Notes: generated by a model not told the origin, from the letters alone. Positions 10,590 through 23,532 are shown, counted from the first letter of the stretch. The stretch: DNA of 64,000 nt from Epiperipatus broadwayi (GCA_028023455.1 JAQFVV010012396.1:22070750-22134749); one strand, 5' to 3'. Translations and numbers: made by a program.

Positions 10590-11615
10590 ATAATGTAAAA
10601 CTAACTTGTTATAATTCTGAGTAACTTAGTTTATTTGAACAGTGGTGAGATATTCATTTTGTTGTCATTGTTTTATATTGGATGGTAGAAGGCTTCATAT
10701 ATACATTGTGTATGCTAAGAATTGCATTAATTTACCATTACATAAAAATAATAAACTACTATAATTTAATCTACAAGTTTTAATTCATGTGTTTGAAATG
10801 TATAAAAATACTGTTTACATTTGTAAAAATATTTAGCAATTGTGTACATTTTTTTAAAATTTTTAGGAAGAGACTTGATCATACCAATGTGTACCAACTA
10901 GATATCACACTGTCTTTAAGTTTACTTTTTTTTTAAAGAATAATTTCACTTTTAGAATGCATGGATCAACCTCAGACTATTAATTTGTTATATGTAATAC
11001 CAATCAAGATATTGGTAATAAAGATATAATTATATTTTGGTGAGACAGAGAATCTTGAAATATAAACAAACACTGGTTTGAATAATCTCATTACGTTAAT
11101 CTCCTATTGTGGGCCCTTACAACTTCTTTTAAAGGAATATAGCAAGTAAAAGTAATTGGATCAATGATACAAATTCCATTCCACTTAACAGATATTTTAA
11201 GGATTTTTTAAAAATACAGATTAGTATGTTAATAATTTGTATTAATTATTCAGGATTTTTTCATCCAATTCCAGTCATGACTTTTTTTAGAAATAATCAT
11301 GTTTATTATCATCTTATCCTCTGCCTGGTTTATTTTTAAATATTTGAAGCCAGAATGTTGTGATTTTGAACCAAATGCAGTATTTTGAGATGCCATTATT
11401 TTTTTGTCAGTATAAAGAAATGATCATAAAATATTCATAATAATAATTAAATGGATAGTACCCTGGGAGCTATATGATATTTGAAAATCATCATTTTATC
11501 ACTCCTGAGATAGAATGATTTTTTTAAAAAAAATATTTCCTATTAAAATATTTGTAATTGTGTAAATTATAACAGTTATTTGAGCCAGTGTTTTACAAAT
11601 ATATATATATTTTAT
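10590..11615. other. A+T-rich stretch without a recognised feature
   Basis: Nothing supportable on either strand. Confidence 0.4.
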
Positions 11616-11620
11616 AACCT

Positions 11621-11664
<44 letters not shown>
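11601..11664. repeat. (TA)n microsatellite flanked by inverted arms
   Basis: A TA array of about 42 bp with the short inverted arms ataaccttgta and tacaaggtta on its two sides. Confidence 0.85.
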
Positions 11665-11667
<3 letters not shown>

Positions 11668-11927
11668 GTACAAGGTTAAAAAGTTGTATGTACAAAGAAC
11701 AATTTTATATGCTTGACATGTTTAAAATTAGTATTTGAATTTTTGACAGTGCACACCTTTTTATCTTCATGTAAAAAAAAATGATTTTAGATATCATAAT
11801 ATTGTAGTATGTAATCTAGATTTTTTTTTCAATGTTTGAAAATTTGATGATCAGTCCATCCCAAATGATAAGTTAGAATGACTTTTAAATTTTCGTATGT
11901 TGCTGCACCTAAAATAAACTAAGGTAA

Positions 11928-12568
11928 CAACTTTATACTTTTTCATTTTCTTGTCAAAAAAAGGATTGACACTTACTATTCTTCTTCTTTATATTAGAGT
12001 AAAATTTTTTATCAATGACAGTAATTATAGAGAATCTAAAATATTGAGTTTCTGAAAAATTATCTATTAAAAAAACAACAACTAATTGTTAAAAAGGTAC
12101 ATAGTTTTCCATCTTCTAGACATAATTATACATATAAATGCATATCTGTTTACAATTATATATATATTGTAGATGTTAATAAATTATTATTTCAAAAATA
12201 TGTACAACATTTAAAATCAAAAGTGTTTTTTGTATATAAGTGTCTGTTTACAATTATACCCAAAAATCCTTGTGACTTTAAATGTTGAACATATATATGA
12301 CTTAAAAATTTATTAACATGTGCAATATATTTATATAACTGTAAATAGATATGCATTTATGTATATAAATATGTGTAGAATATGAAAAACTATGTACATT
12401 TTATAAATTTTTTTTTTTTTAATAAATGGATTATTTTTTTAGAATCTCATTGTAAGTTTTAGATTCTCTATAATTACTGTTATTGATAAATTTTATACTC
12501 TAATGTAAAGAAGGAGAATAGTAAATATCACTCACTTTGAGACAAGAAAATGCATATGTTTATACAAC
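11928..12568. mobile_element. Large palindrome, about 0.64 kb
   Basis: Left arm about 11928-12226, right arm about 12270-12568, roughly 80-85% complementary by eye. Matching landmarks are tttcttgtc against gacaagaaa at the outer ends, gtaattatagagaatctaaa against tttagattctctataattac, ataaatgcatatctgtttac against taaatagatatgcatttat, and caacatttaaa against tttaaatgttg at the centre. No protein. Consistent with a foldback transposon or an inverted insertion of a retroelement. Confidence 0.75.
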
Positions 12569-13082
12569 ATTTAATCGTTAAGTCTAAGACTGAAACTTTC
12601 TTTCAAATTATTCTACTTTCCAGCGAATGATTCAGTTTTTAGGAATTAACATATACTAATCCACCTAGGAAGGTTAGTGAATCACAAAATCATCATATTT
12701 TTCTTTAGTAAATTGTCAATAAGAACTCAAATCAAATTTAATTAATTACTATAAAAACTGAAAATTATAACTAGTGTTTAACATATTACAATAAGTAAAA
12801 AATTCTATAAGAATTTATTTTATTTATTTTCTGTATTATCTATAATGATTTAGTAAATGTTTATACATTTAGTAGCAGAACGGATTTTTTCATGTTACAA
12901 ATATTTATTTACTTTCGATACTAAAACATATTATAATCATAGCATTATACAATTAAAGTTGTTTAATTCACATTTTAAAATTGTTTTGTATATTATAGAC
13001 CAAATTAGCATAAAATTGAATTTTAAAGTTAATTTATAATTTAATAACTATTCTGGAAATTATAGATGCAACTTTTAGAAGG

Positions 13083-13530
13083 GCTACCAGTTTTTTTTCG
13101 CATGCATATCTTTTGCTATAGACCACACCTTCACATTTCTCTTTCTGTCATCTCTCTCAAAGTAAATTATATCAGCCCTAGAGATGGAAGTTATGGCATG
13201 TCTGTAGATGAGTATTCATTGCTTTCTTAGCCTTGTTGTATATGTAGTTATGCTGGACCATAGTTTAACCCTTGTTTCCATAGTAAGTCTTTAAGTAATT
13301 TACTCTTTGTTTTTGTACATTACTTGGTATACAGCCTCTCTAGTTATTTTATCTTTTATGTCATTTATCAATTTAGTTAAAGATGGACACAACCAAAAGC
13401 TGATATTGTATTTATAGGTATACATTTTTCTTAATTTTTGCACCATTTTAGCCACATAAAGGAAATAGTCCATTTTTGTCTTCAGATTGGAGATTGGTGC
13501 ATAATTTTGCTATAGAAATTGGCTATTATT
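13083..13530 (-). pseudogene. Penelope-like element C-terminal fragment, left arm
   Basis: Reverse-strand translation in pieces: a segment like YVAKMVQKLRKM followed by NISFWLCPSLTKLINDIKDK aligns with the PLE region after the reverse transcriptase, where a 'LPYV...LRSLL...KDK' pattern precedes the GIY-YIG domain. Later pieces (SRADIIYFERDDRKR, VWSIAKDMHA) correspond to the end of the GIY-YIG region. Several stops and shifts make it non-functional. It is the inverted partner of 13940-14470. Clade not determined. Confidence 0.55.
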
Positions 13531-13939
13531 GAATTTATTTTTTCAGTATTATACCCCATATTAACTAGATTTTTTTAGCATAATTTTATGTTTTCTATCT
13601 GATCAGCTTCAAACTTGCATAATTTCCAATTTTTATGGAGAAAACCTTTTAGTCCTGTGTGAGGAAGATGAACATCATAATATCAAATTTGTTGGTTTTA
13701 ATATTTAAAGACAAAACAATGTATTGCATTATAGGATAAAATTAAAGTCCTTAAATGTGAGAGGCTTCATACATCCTAAATGTACAAACTCCTGGTTCTA
13801 TAAATACTGGAGACTGAAATGTTTTCTCCACAGGAACTAGAAATTATGCAAGTCAGAAATCAATGGGAGAAAAAACATAAAATTATATATGAAAGATATA
13901 ATTAATATAGAGTGTAATACTAAAAAAATGAATTCAATA

Positions 13940-14470
13940 ATAGCCAAAGTCTAAAAAAAAATTATGCATCCTGTAAATCTCCAATCTGAAGACAAAAAAT
14001 GGATCAGCCTCCCTTATGTGTCTAAAATTACACAAACTGATAAATGCAATATCAGCATTTGGTCAGATCCATCTTTAAATAAATTGTTAAACAACTCAAA
14101 AGATAAAATATCTAGAGAGTCTACACCATGTATTATATATTATACAAAATTGTGTGCAAAGAGTCAAATTGCTTAAAAGGCTTACTATGATGAAATAAGA
14201 GCTAACCTATCCACAAAATTGACCAGGACATTTGCTTATACAATCGGATTAAGAAAGACAGTGAATACTCATCTATATATTTATATCATGAGCTACAGTC
14301 AGATCACAACTTTGATCTCTCTAGAACTGACATCATTTGCTCCAAGAGAAATGACAGGGAAAAAAGGTGTAAGAGGCATGGTCTATAACAAAAGATATGC
14401 ACACCGTAAATAAAAAACTATCATCTCTCTTTCTAAAAAATGGCATCTATAACTTTCAATACAGTTATTA
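13940..14470 (+). pseudogene. Penelope-like element C-terminal fragment, right arm
   Basis: The frame at 13964-14176 contains WISLPYVSKI, then NISIWSDPSLNKLLNNSKDK and TPCIIYYTKLC, the order seen in PLE proteins: a conserved LPY(V/I) motif, a 'SLLxxxKDK' motif, then the Val-Tyr beginning of the GIY-YIG endonuclease. After a stop and shifts, DHNFDLSRTDIICSKRND and EAWSITKDMHTVNKK match the GIY-YIG tail, where PLEs have an 'REAI.I.K...N' pattern. The reverse transcriptase core is absent, so this is a 5'-truncated, frame-broken copy. Confidence 0.6.
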
Positions 14471-14679
14471 GAATTCAAATGAACTTCTAAAATTCAATTT
14501 TTGCTAATTTGATCTCTAATATATAAAACAACTTTAAAATGTGAGTTCAACAAACTTTAATCATATAATGCTATGATATGTTTTAGTATTGAAAGCACTT
14601 AGCTGAATAAATAAATATTTGTATCAAAAAAGAACCTGTTCTGCCATTAAATGTATAAACATTTACTAAGTCAATAAGA

Positions 14680-15514
14680 AAATAATCCAATGACTTTTTT
14701 ACTCAGAAGTTTATAAGAAGTTCAAGCACTGGAGGTTCCAGAACCGAAATCAATACAAGAACCTTATATTCTAGACTCTTACACTCACCCACTGCATTAA
14801 ATTAAGCAGGATATTTAATATATTGATGATATATAACTTTTTTTCTATATTATTTTTTTAAATATAGTTTTTTGTTAATATATATCTGTAAGTAAAATAC
14901 TTATCCTTATATTTATTACTATATAAATGTAAAAGTTTCTTCTTTTGTGTTTTATACTCAATAACTCAACAAATTACAATTGTCTTTTTTTTTTGATAAT
15001 TATATGTGCTCTGGATTTTTTCTTTATAATATTTAGTTGTCTTAAAAACATTGATAATTTACAATATACCTTGATATCATAACCATTTTCAAATGACTTC
15101 ATATCAAAAAAACAAAAAAAAAAAAAACATAGGACTGATTAAATAATTATAGACATTGGAAAGTTTTTGAAACAGGTAAAAAATATATTATAGACTGTAT
15201 ATTCAAATACATACTACCAAAATGAAATGTATTGTAGTGTTTAATAAAGTGTAGTAAAATTTGGTTTATAAATATATTATAAATCATTTAAATATTGTTT
15301 GTATGATATATTCAATTTCTCATTTGAAAGTGAAGAATTAGCAATATACCATCATATTAAAATGTCATAGCCATTTTCAAAAATTAGTTTGCTACATCAG
15401 AAATATATTTAAACTAAAGTTCTATACGTTGACCAAATTCAGTACTATAAATGATCCTAAACACATATTTTTTTTGCAATATTGTTGATAACTCATATAT
15501 TATTCTTTTATATA

Positions 15515-15515
<1 letters not shown>
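14680..15515. other. A+T-rich stretch without a recognised feature
   Basis: Nothing supportable; poly-A near 15105-15125. Confidence 0.4.

Positions 15516-15517
<2 letters not shown>

Positions 15518-15589
<72 letters not shown>
15518..15589. repeat. (TA)n microsatellite
   Basis: Uninterrupted TA array of about 70 bp. Confidence 0.95.
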
Positions 15590-15591
<2 letters not shown>

Positions 15592-16785
15592 CTAAACAGC
15601 TATATAGTGTATTGATTTTTTTTTTATATTAAAGCAAGAAAATCTGCTGGTCCAGCTATTACATATAATATCACCATTCCAATTTTAATCCAGTTTTACC
15701 ATAGTTAATTTTCTACAAATCATTACAGCAAATATACTCATTTTTTCCATCCATATTACATGCTGTTTGTATGAAAATTTGTGATGATAGTATTTTAGTT
15801 TCACTTATGTGTTAGACTACTTCCATCATCTAAAATTAAGTGTCAAGTGTCTTTAGAAATATACAAAGTTTATTTAACCTTTTTAAATACATTCAAACAT
15901 TAATAATCAAATGTAGATTAGTATGTAACACAATATATTGAGTACTAATATGGGAATTGAGTCAATAAACATTAATTAGTTTTATGCATATTAAAATTAA
16001 TATAACACTCTAGCTAACTAGATGTTTTTTTTTTAGTTTCTTCAATGTGGAAAACAAAAATGTTTGTCTCTAAATTTTTTTAATGGTATATGATTTTGCA
16101 TACATGTATTGGGTTTCAATTTTTTGTTAATGCCAGTATAGTCTAGGGCAGTGATAAAGTATAATTGCAACTCCTCTTTTCCACCTCCAATATAAACACA
16201 AACCCACGCTATTTGTTTATCCTATATTACTTTCTATTCTATATTTCTTTCTATTTAGTGTTCATGTCTTACATTCATAACAATAACTAATTGAATACAT
16301 TTATTAAAATCTTATAGTCCAGGCAGTTTTTGTCTAGAATACCTCACTTTATATTAGATATTAATAAGAGGTTTGGTTCCATTAGATAGAATTAATGTTC
16401 AAGGGACAGTTATAATTTATAATAAATTAGGGAATCTTGTTAAAGTGATTATTTTAAAATAAATATAAAAGATCATTGCCAAAAAATTTGAGGATAAAAT
16501 CTTTAAATATATATATGTTTTAACTTCTAGGTGTTGCCGTCTATTCTAAAATCAATGCAAAATTTCAATTTTTAATAATTTCTTTTTCAAACGATAAATG
16601 CCAAAATATTATCTGGAATAAAACAATAAAGCAAGTCTTATAGCAGCTTATAAAAGTAAAAAAAAAAAGGATTCTAATACTGAGCAATTAATGAAAATCA
16701 TTTCATTATTTATTTTATAAAATAAAATTACTGTCACTACTATTAATACGTTGTACAGGCGTAACACCTGCATTTATATATGTCA
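15590..16785. other. A+T-rich stretch without a recognised feature
   Basis: Nothing supportable on either strand. Confidence 0.4.
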
Positions 16786-16972
16786 TATATGCAAGATTCG
16801 AACACAGACTTTCACACGACCCACAACTCTCAGTGCCATCTTATATTGCTGACCCACCTGATCACGCACTTTTCACATGTGTGTGATCAGGTGGGGCAGC
16901 AATATAAGAAGGCACTGAGAGTTGTGGGACGTGTGAAAGTCTGAATTCGAATCCCACATATATCACTACTAT
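16786..16972. mobile_element. Foldback element with tRNA B-box-like outer ends
   Basis: Left arm 16786-16866 and right arm 16881-16972 are close inverted copies around a 14-bp loop. Landmarks are ctgacccacctgatcac against gtgatcaggtggggcag and cacaactctcagtgcc against ggcactgagagttgtg. Both ends carry gattcgaac/gttcgaatc-like sequence (ttcgaatccca on the right), the core of a Pol III B box. It may be an inverted pair of a tRNA-derived repeat or a MITE. A related half-arm lies at about 37066-37112. Confidence 0.75.
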
Positions 16973-17468
16973 TGTAAAAGTCTCCTTAAATTACAAATGG
17001 GAAATCATATCCTAAATAAACAAGAATTTAAACTCCTTTCACTCACAGTCAGATATGTCTGAAATATCTGAATCCTTGATATTATTTTCTATTAATGCTA
17101 TGTTTGGTTTTTTAAATAATGAACGCTTCATAAAAAAATTATTAACATATTTTTTACTACTGTAATAGCTTGTAAAACGTATCACAATCATGTCATAAAA
17201 AAATCAGCTGCAATATTATTGATTAACCATTAAATAATGCTATGAAAATATACTTTTTTTTTTAAAAAAAAAAGCTCTTTAAACATTAGATTTAATCAGC
17301 ATTATCAGAGCAGTTTTATAAAATTCTATTAGTCTCATAACCACAATTTCTACCATAAACAAAGATATTTTTTTGTTTTGTTTGCCAGAATAGCTTAATC
17401 ATTGGTAACAATTACAGAATTTGAATAAGATAACATGAATATATTTTACTTTATAAAATAAATTGTAA

Positions 17469-17507
<39 letters not shown>

Positions 17508-18090
17508 GTATGTTAATATAGTTTTTGTACTATCCCATATATGTAGTTTGTTTTGATTATTATAATATTGATAGTTATATATATATATATTGATAATTAC
17601 AAACTTTATACATACTTTTTCAAATATATTCAATTGTTTAATACTAGCATTCAGATTAGTAAAAACATTGAGTGTTGTGTGGTATTATATTCAACTCTTT
17701 TTTAATTATTTCTGATATAATCTGTCACATTAATAATATGATAATTGAACTGATGGTCTTTCAATTCAAGAGAACCCAATTTAAGGTGATAATATAAGCA
17801 ATTAGATTAGTCTGTCAAAAACATCATTACTCAGACAGACTTTATAATATTGACATTTCAGATGGATCTCATTTAGTACTATCTGAGTATTTAGTTACTG
17901 TTTTTCATGACTCCAGCAATTACAACTCATCTATCTTGTGTAGTTTATCTATTAATTATTTTATTCAATCTAAAATTAAAAATGGGTTAGATTCTAATAT
18001 AATGTATGTATGTATGTGTGTGACAGAATATTTTTTGATTCTTTTTTTTATAAATAACTTTAATAAAGAATTATATGGATTTAAATCTTG
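16973..18090. other. A+T-rich stretch with (TA)n at 17474-17503
   Basis: No gene seen. Contains a 30-bp TA array and a shorter one at 17578-17590. Confidence 0.4.
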
Positions 18091-18099
18091 CTATGTTTA

Positions 18100-18758
18100 T
18101 AGATAGGAAGAAATGCAAAAAGTCTGCAAATTGAAATCCATGATAACATAATTCAATAGATAAAGGGATTTAGTTATTTGGGTAGTCGATTGAGAAAGGA
18201 TGAAAAAAGTAATGTTGAAATGAAAAGAAGAATAGCAATGGCAAAGATGGCATTTATTAAGAGAAAGAAAATATTTTGTGGACCTTTGAGGAGAGAATTA
18301 AGAATAAGATTAATTAAATGCTATGTGTGTAGTGTATTAGGGTATGAATATGAACCATGGACAATGAGTAAAAAATAGGAACCAATTAGAAGTCTTTGAG
18401 AAGTGAACATGGAGAAGAATAGAAAAAAATTGTTGGATAACTAAAATAACAAATGAAGAAGTTTTGAAAAGAATAAATGGAAAAAAAAGATTAATTGAGG
18501 AAATCAAAAAGAGAAAATGGATTGGACATATATCAATAAGAAATTATAGTTTAATGAAAGATGTTTTTGAGGGAATGGTGAGTGGAAATAAAAAGAAATG
18601 ATGGAAAAAAATTGACATTAATGGATGATATATTACATAGAGAGAGTTATGTGGAATTAAAAAGCTGGGCAATGAAGAGAATGTAATGTAATAATGGATG
18701 AATTGATAATATGACTACTCTCTGGACTGGTCCATGGAACGACTGTTGATGATGATGT
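18100..18758 (+). pseudogene. RTE-like LINE, 3' part of the reverse transcriptase ORF
   Basis: Starts with FSYLGSRLRKDEKSNVEMKR and continues with RRIAMAKMAFIKRK and LIKCYVCSVLGYEYEPWTMS. This is the stretch after the polymerase core in RTE-clade LINEs ('YLGS...I..RI..AK.AF...K', then 'K.Y.WSVLLYG.ETWT'). After a stop near 18376 homology continues in shifted frames (LEVFEKW-, KWIGHISIRN-, YVELKSWAMKRM). The end gttgatgatgatgtc near 18744-18758 fits the short GAT-rich tail typical of RTE 3' ends. It is 5'-truncated and broken, one of three RTE fragments in the window. Confidence 0.75.
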
Positions 18759-18759
18759 C

Positions 18760-20265
18760 ATTACATTTATTAAATCAGTTAGGTTACTGAATAGTCTTAC
18801 TATTATTTTTTAATATTCTCTGATAATATGAGGAGTCTGTAAATCTTTTTACAAGATTATAAGCAATCATTTATCAGTGCTGGAAAAGGAGTTGCTACTA
18901 CAGTAAAGCAATTCCCATCAGAAAACATGTCATAATATAAGTTTTTAAATATTAAAATCTTGTCCAGAAATATTATATATTATCAAACAGAATCAGAAAG
19001 ATAAATGAGATTCTACAAATACTTGCTTACATTAAGAGAGATGATAGAAGAAAACATCTGTCATATAGAAAAATTTTATGATACATATTAATCTTAGTTT
19101 ATTTTTTATTAATCTAAGTACTTCTAAATGTTAAGTTAGATTAAATAATGATCATATTTGGGGGATTTTTCCATTACTATTGTCTCTAAGAAAAAAAAAA
19201 TTGCTAATTTATTGCTCATATTGTCCAGATGAAAACACTGAGATTTGGGCTAAATATTTTTGCTATAAAGATAATACTAAGAACTATTCATATCTTTCAT
19301 ATTTATAATTTGCCTATGTTTTAAAATAAACATGCATGCACTTAGATATATATTATAAAAATTACAATTAACTGATACTACAATTTTAAATGTGCAATAA
19401 ATAAATGTTGAGAAAAAACATAAATGGCTTTTAAAATTTATTTTCACTCAATTAGATTTTTTTCTCATTAGACCAAACCCAAATATATGTTTTTATATGT
19501 ATTATATTTTGTCATGAACCTAAGTAAAGATATATATATATCGTGTATTAATAGTTTATTAAATTCAAATTCTATACCTAAAATTAAAAACGATATAATA
19601 ATTTCGAATTACTTTTTCAATAAATTATTATTAATTATTTATTGAAAACTGATAGTTGTAAATAATTGCTTGCTAGAAACATGGTACTTGTAAAGTAAAT
19701 TTGTAAAATATATATCTAATTTGTGGTTATAAATAATCAACCCAATGCTGTTAATAAATTTTTCGGCCTCCCTGTACTTATTACATTGTTACGCTATTTA
19801 CAGGTTGGTTGATCAAACCGGAAGTTGCATTTAATGTTGGGAAAATGTTTTATTTAATGATATTAAATAAACACTCAATAAATAATTATATTTATATGAT
19901 TTTTAAAGAGAAGGATCAACACATACAACATTCATTCTTCAACCAGTGCAATGAGTAGAATATAAATTGATGCCTAGTGTTGTTTATATATAGCTTTTGA
20001 ATCTGTTGTTAAATTTTATATACATTAAGTTATATGCATTTAATATGTATATATAGTTCCTCCAAAAAATGCAGTAAATGACAAATTATTATTTATCAGA
20101 CTTAATAAGTACTAAGCAATGAAATATTAACAGATTTTCATTTTTATTATACTTTCTAGGTAAGAATAGAGTAAATATTTAGCTGATAATCACTTATGAT
20201 TTTTTTTCTAGGTTGTCTATGGGATAACTATTTAAAAAATTGCTAAGTTCCAAATGGTTATCTAA
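18760..20265. other. A+T-rich stretch without a gene
   Basis: Nothing supportable. Around 19765-19845 the composition is briefly less A+T-rich and includes accggaagt, a match to the ETS-factor consensus, but no transcript structure accompanies it. Confidence 0.35.
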
Positions 20266-20275
20266 TCTGTTTTTT

Positions 20276-20367
20276 TTTTTTCTCATGTGTCATAGCATCA
20301 GCCAGGAAGTGAACTCGCTAACCCGGAACAACTGCTTGTAAAGCAGCTGTTGCTAACCTCTTGACCA
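20276..20367 (-). mobile_element. tRNA-derived SINE, copy B
   Basis: Minus strand reads agtggtcaagaggttagc (A-box region), an anticodon arm gctgctttacaagcagt, gcgagttcacttcc (B-box region) and gctgatgctatgacacatg at the end. It is close to the 46.8-kb copy but lacks the first few bases. ctgttttt at 20268-20275 and 20368-20375 is a possible 8-bp target-site duplication. Confidence 0.75.
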
Positions 20368-20375
20368 CTGTTTTT

Positions 20376-22264
20376 GATCATTTGTATTGCATGTATAGCA
20401 GAAAGATATACCAACTATTACACATTAAGTTGTATATATATATAGAGAAGGGGGGAATCAGATGCAATAAATAGTATATCTATAGGGTATATTTATTTAT
20501 TAGGGTTTGAATCTGGGCCATGTAAAAAAAAACATTGCCAGTTAGATTTATTTCTAAGTATTTTGTTTATAATTGACACATCTTATTATTCATCAATATA
20601 TAAGTATCTGACTATTTTTAGTTAGATGATAAAACTAAGATACAATATCATTAACACTTTTTACAACTGTTGATAAATTTGATAAGGATTGATTTTTCCT
20701 TCATTATTTTTTAATGGTTGTGGACTATTTAAAGACTTTTATCTCATGTATAGGCATTGGTGGAGAAGCCATTAGATATATATCTAAGCAGATAAAGAAA
20801 GTAAAAGAGTCAGTGGGAATTTATAAAATTACTTGTCTTATGTTTTCTTTGAATTTGAGTCAAAACCATTTTGCTTGTGATATTTAATGTTTTATTCTCA
20901 AAACTGATGTAGTGCTTTATAGAAAACTTTTTGTGTGTATACTTAATAATCATTGGGAAGTTAAAATCAATTTTATTTAATATTCACTATATATCATGAA
21001 TCATTTTATTGAGAATTTAATTGTTAAAGAATTCATCTCTTTCAGTTTTATAATATCTTGCCAAAATATAATAATTGATTTTTTAAACTTTATTTGCAAC
21101 TGACTTGGGTAATAATAGATTTAACTACCATTGTAAATAATTCCATCCATTTTTTTTAAAATAGCTAATCTGCTTTAGAAAATATAATTATTTTTCTACA
21201 AAGTTAATACCAAAGCAAGAACTATAGATGTAAAGTGGAAACAACTTTTTTTCATCATGTTTAGATAAATTTTACAAAAGTTTTTTAGATAAATTTTACA
21301 AAAGTTTTTAGTTATTTTTTAAAATCCTTATTTAATATTCCTTTACACAAATTAAAATGATATATTATTTTGATTTTACGACTTCATTCCAAAAATCTAT
21401 GGTTCTTTTTAACTCTGCTAATCAAACTAATAAATAAAATAAATAATCATATAATAGTTTTATTGTTTAGAAATTTGTTAGAAATTCAAGCACTAGAAAT
21501 GCCAGATGTCTAATTGTTTAAAATATTTTACACTCTAGAAACTGATACTATACCACTATAGTAAACCATACACTGCAGAATAATTAAGTTGTGGTACATA
21601 ACTTTAAATATTAATTTAAGGATACTCATACTCCAAGTATACTCACACACATTGAAAGTGATTGTTGAAAAATACAAAGCAGAAACATGCAATTCACACA
21701 AGTTGCATCTTGTGAATCCTTCTTTATGGATTAAGCCAGTATGTTTCACTTTCTTATATGATATGTCCATTACCAAATCACACAAGTCAAACTCAAATGA
21801 GAACTTTTTTTTTTAATAATAGAGGTATGTGGAATTCTGACTAGCTGATTGATGCCCCATTAGCATAATGAAAAATAAGTCTGTTTATTGACATTTTATA
21901 ATAGTAAGACCATTAATGAATACATATTTAATAAAGTCTAACTAGTTATTAATGCTTTTGGGGAATAATAACCTTTTAATATTTCAAATGTCTAGCAACT
22001 ACTAAAATAGAGTGTTTCAAATACTTTTATTGTGTTGCTAATATTTATATGAATATTATTTTCAAAAAGTTACTTGTGTTTTGCTAAAATGAGTACAATT
22101 ACATAATTAAAAAATATTAAAAATTTAACTACGTAAAATCTTTTTGTATTTATTTAACAATAATGAATTTTTTATATAAATAGAAAAAATCGAGCAAACA
22201 TTTGTGGTAGAATGAACATTAAAAACAATTCTGAGTTTGGCTATTATTTCAATTTTATTCTTCC
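20376..22264. other. A+T-rich stretch without a recognised gene
   Basis: No supported gene. The opposed frames at 21528-21816 overlap each other and match nothing I know. A 25-bp tandem repeat (ttagataaattttacaaaag) occurs at 21261-21305. Confidence 0.4.
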
Positions 22265-22273
22265 ATAACGTAA

Positions 22274-22352
22274 GATTGTGGTTAAACACCTATAGAGGTC
22301 CCTACTATCGCATTTTACATGCATATTCTCAAGATTATAGCCTCAGTAAATA
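22274..22352 (+). repeat. 80-bp dispersed element, copy 1
   Basis: About 85% identical to 35903-35980 over tagaggtccctactatcgca and the following acattctcaagattatagcc-like segment, ending in agtaaatatta. taacgtaa on both sides (about 22266 and 22355) could be an 8-bp target-site duplication. Function unknown. Confidence 0.6.
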
Positions 22353-22359
22353 TTACTAA

Positions 22360-23325
22360 CGTAATCAATGTGCATTTAATAAATTTATAATTATATATAG
22401 TTTTATCATTAAAATAAGTTTTAAAATAATTAATATAAAATAAATATTTTACAAGTAGTATTTTTATAAAAGCATTTTGTTTTTAAATTGCGATTTTTTT
22501 TAATATTTTTTTTTACCAATGACCTTAAGTTACAAAGTTAAACCTTCTTTCCCTAGAATTAGCTTCAAAAAGTTAATGTTTGAAAAAAAAAAAAAACGAT
22601 TTTTGTAACATATATAGAAATAACATTGAATAGCTAACTTTATGTACTGATTATAATCTCATTGTACAAAAATTGGAATAACCTTTTTTTTTTGTTTAGA
22701 TTAAAATGCAAGATTTGAGTTCATGGATTTGGAAGCCATTTAAGAAATAAGGAGTCTATTTTCTCAAAATGTATCCATTCTAATTTTAGTATCCATCAAA
22801 GAAAGAAATAGCTTTCTAACTATCTGTCTTATTTCATTAATATATTTCTCTTTATGGCTGAAATCCTACAAAAAACATTATTTTCTTTTAAATCTATGTT
22901 TATGGGGGTGGCATATCATAAAATATATGCTATGAAGAAATATATGAGTATATGTTGTTTTATTGTTTTTTTCTTTTATAAAATGAATACTAATCATTTA
23001 TTTTAATTTTTTTAAACTAATAAATAGTAATAGCCATTTTACCACAATAATTAGCTTTTACATAATATGAAGATTATCAAACAAACATTTATTACCCTTT
23101 GTTTTGATTTTAATTCACATTCAAATTCCTACAATTACAGACACATATTTTATATTAATGAACAGTTAATGAAACTATTTATAGTTTGTCCAATAATAAG
23201 ACTTTTCAACTTTATGACTTCATTAATATTGTACATATTATATATGTAATGGCATACTACAACAAACAAACATTGAGATAAAATATGCAATTTTCCTTTA
23301 TTGTCTTTCATATCTATCTTTAAAC
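22360..23325. other. A+T-rich stretch without a recognised feature
   Basis: The opposed 60-codon frames at 23067-23338 have no recognisable domain. Confidence 0.4.
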
Positions 23326-23489
23326 CACGAAACATCACATAATCATCATTTCTTATGCTTGCTCATAACAGTTGTTAAAACAGGCAGAACCCTCCATATA
23401 GTAGTGCCACTCAGTGCAAGCCAGAGTAATCTATGGATGCCAGAAGGCTTGTGTATAAAAATCCCTATCTAGTGCCTAATCATCCTATA

Positions 23490-23532
23490 TCCCCAAATTA
23501 GTTTTTAGATAGTGGCTTTCATCAGTGAGGAG
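23490..23532 (-). ncRNA. Decayed hammerhead ribozyme
   Basis: Aligned with the other copies by its position in the unit, but the GAAA and CTAG boxes and stem II are substituted. Not expected to cleave. Confidence 0.5.

Larger units (their letters stand above)
12845..14672. mobile_element. 1.8-kb inverted repeat made of two PLE fragments
   Basis: Left arm about 12845-13660, right arm about 13815-14672, with a spacer of about 155 bp. Outer landmarks are gtaaatgtttatacattta on the left and taaatgtataaacatttac on the right. Inner landmarks are cttgcataatttc and gaaattatgcaag. Both arms carry decayed Penelope-like coding sequence reading outward. Head-to-head inverted copies are a known PLE insertion habit, so one inverted PLE insertion explains the palindrome better than two events. 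Confidence 0.7.

Noticed and set aside
19795-19845. ETS-like accggaagt as a promoter
   Set aside because: A single short motif without other promoter features; expected by chance at this window size.
21528-21816. Overlapping opposed frames of 85 and 75 codons
   Set aside because: Mutually antisense, no domain, no codon pattern.
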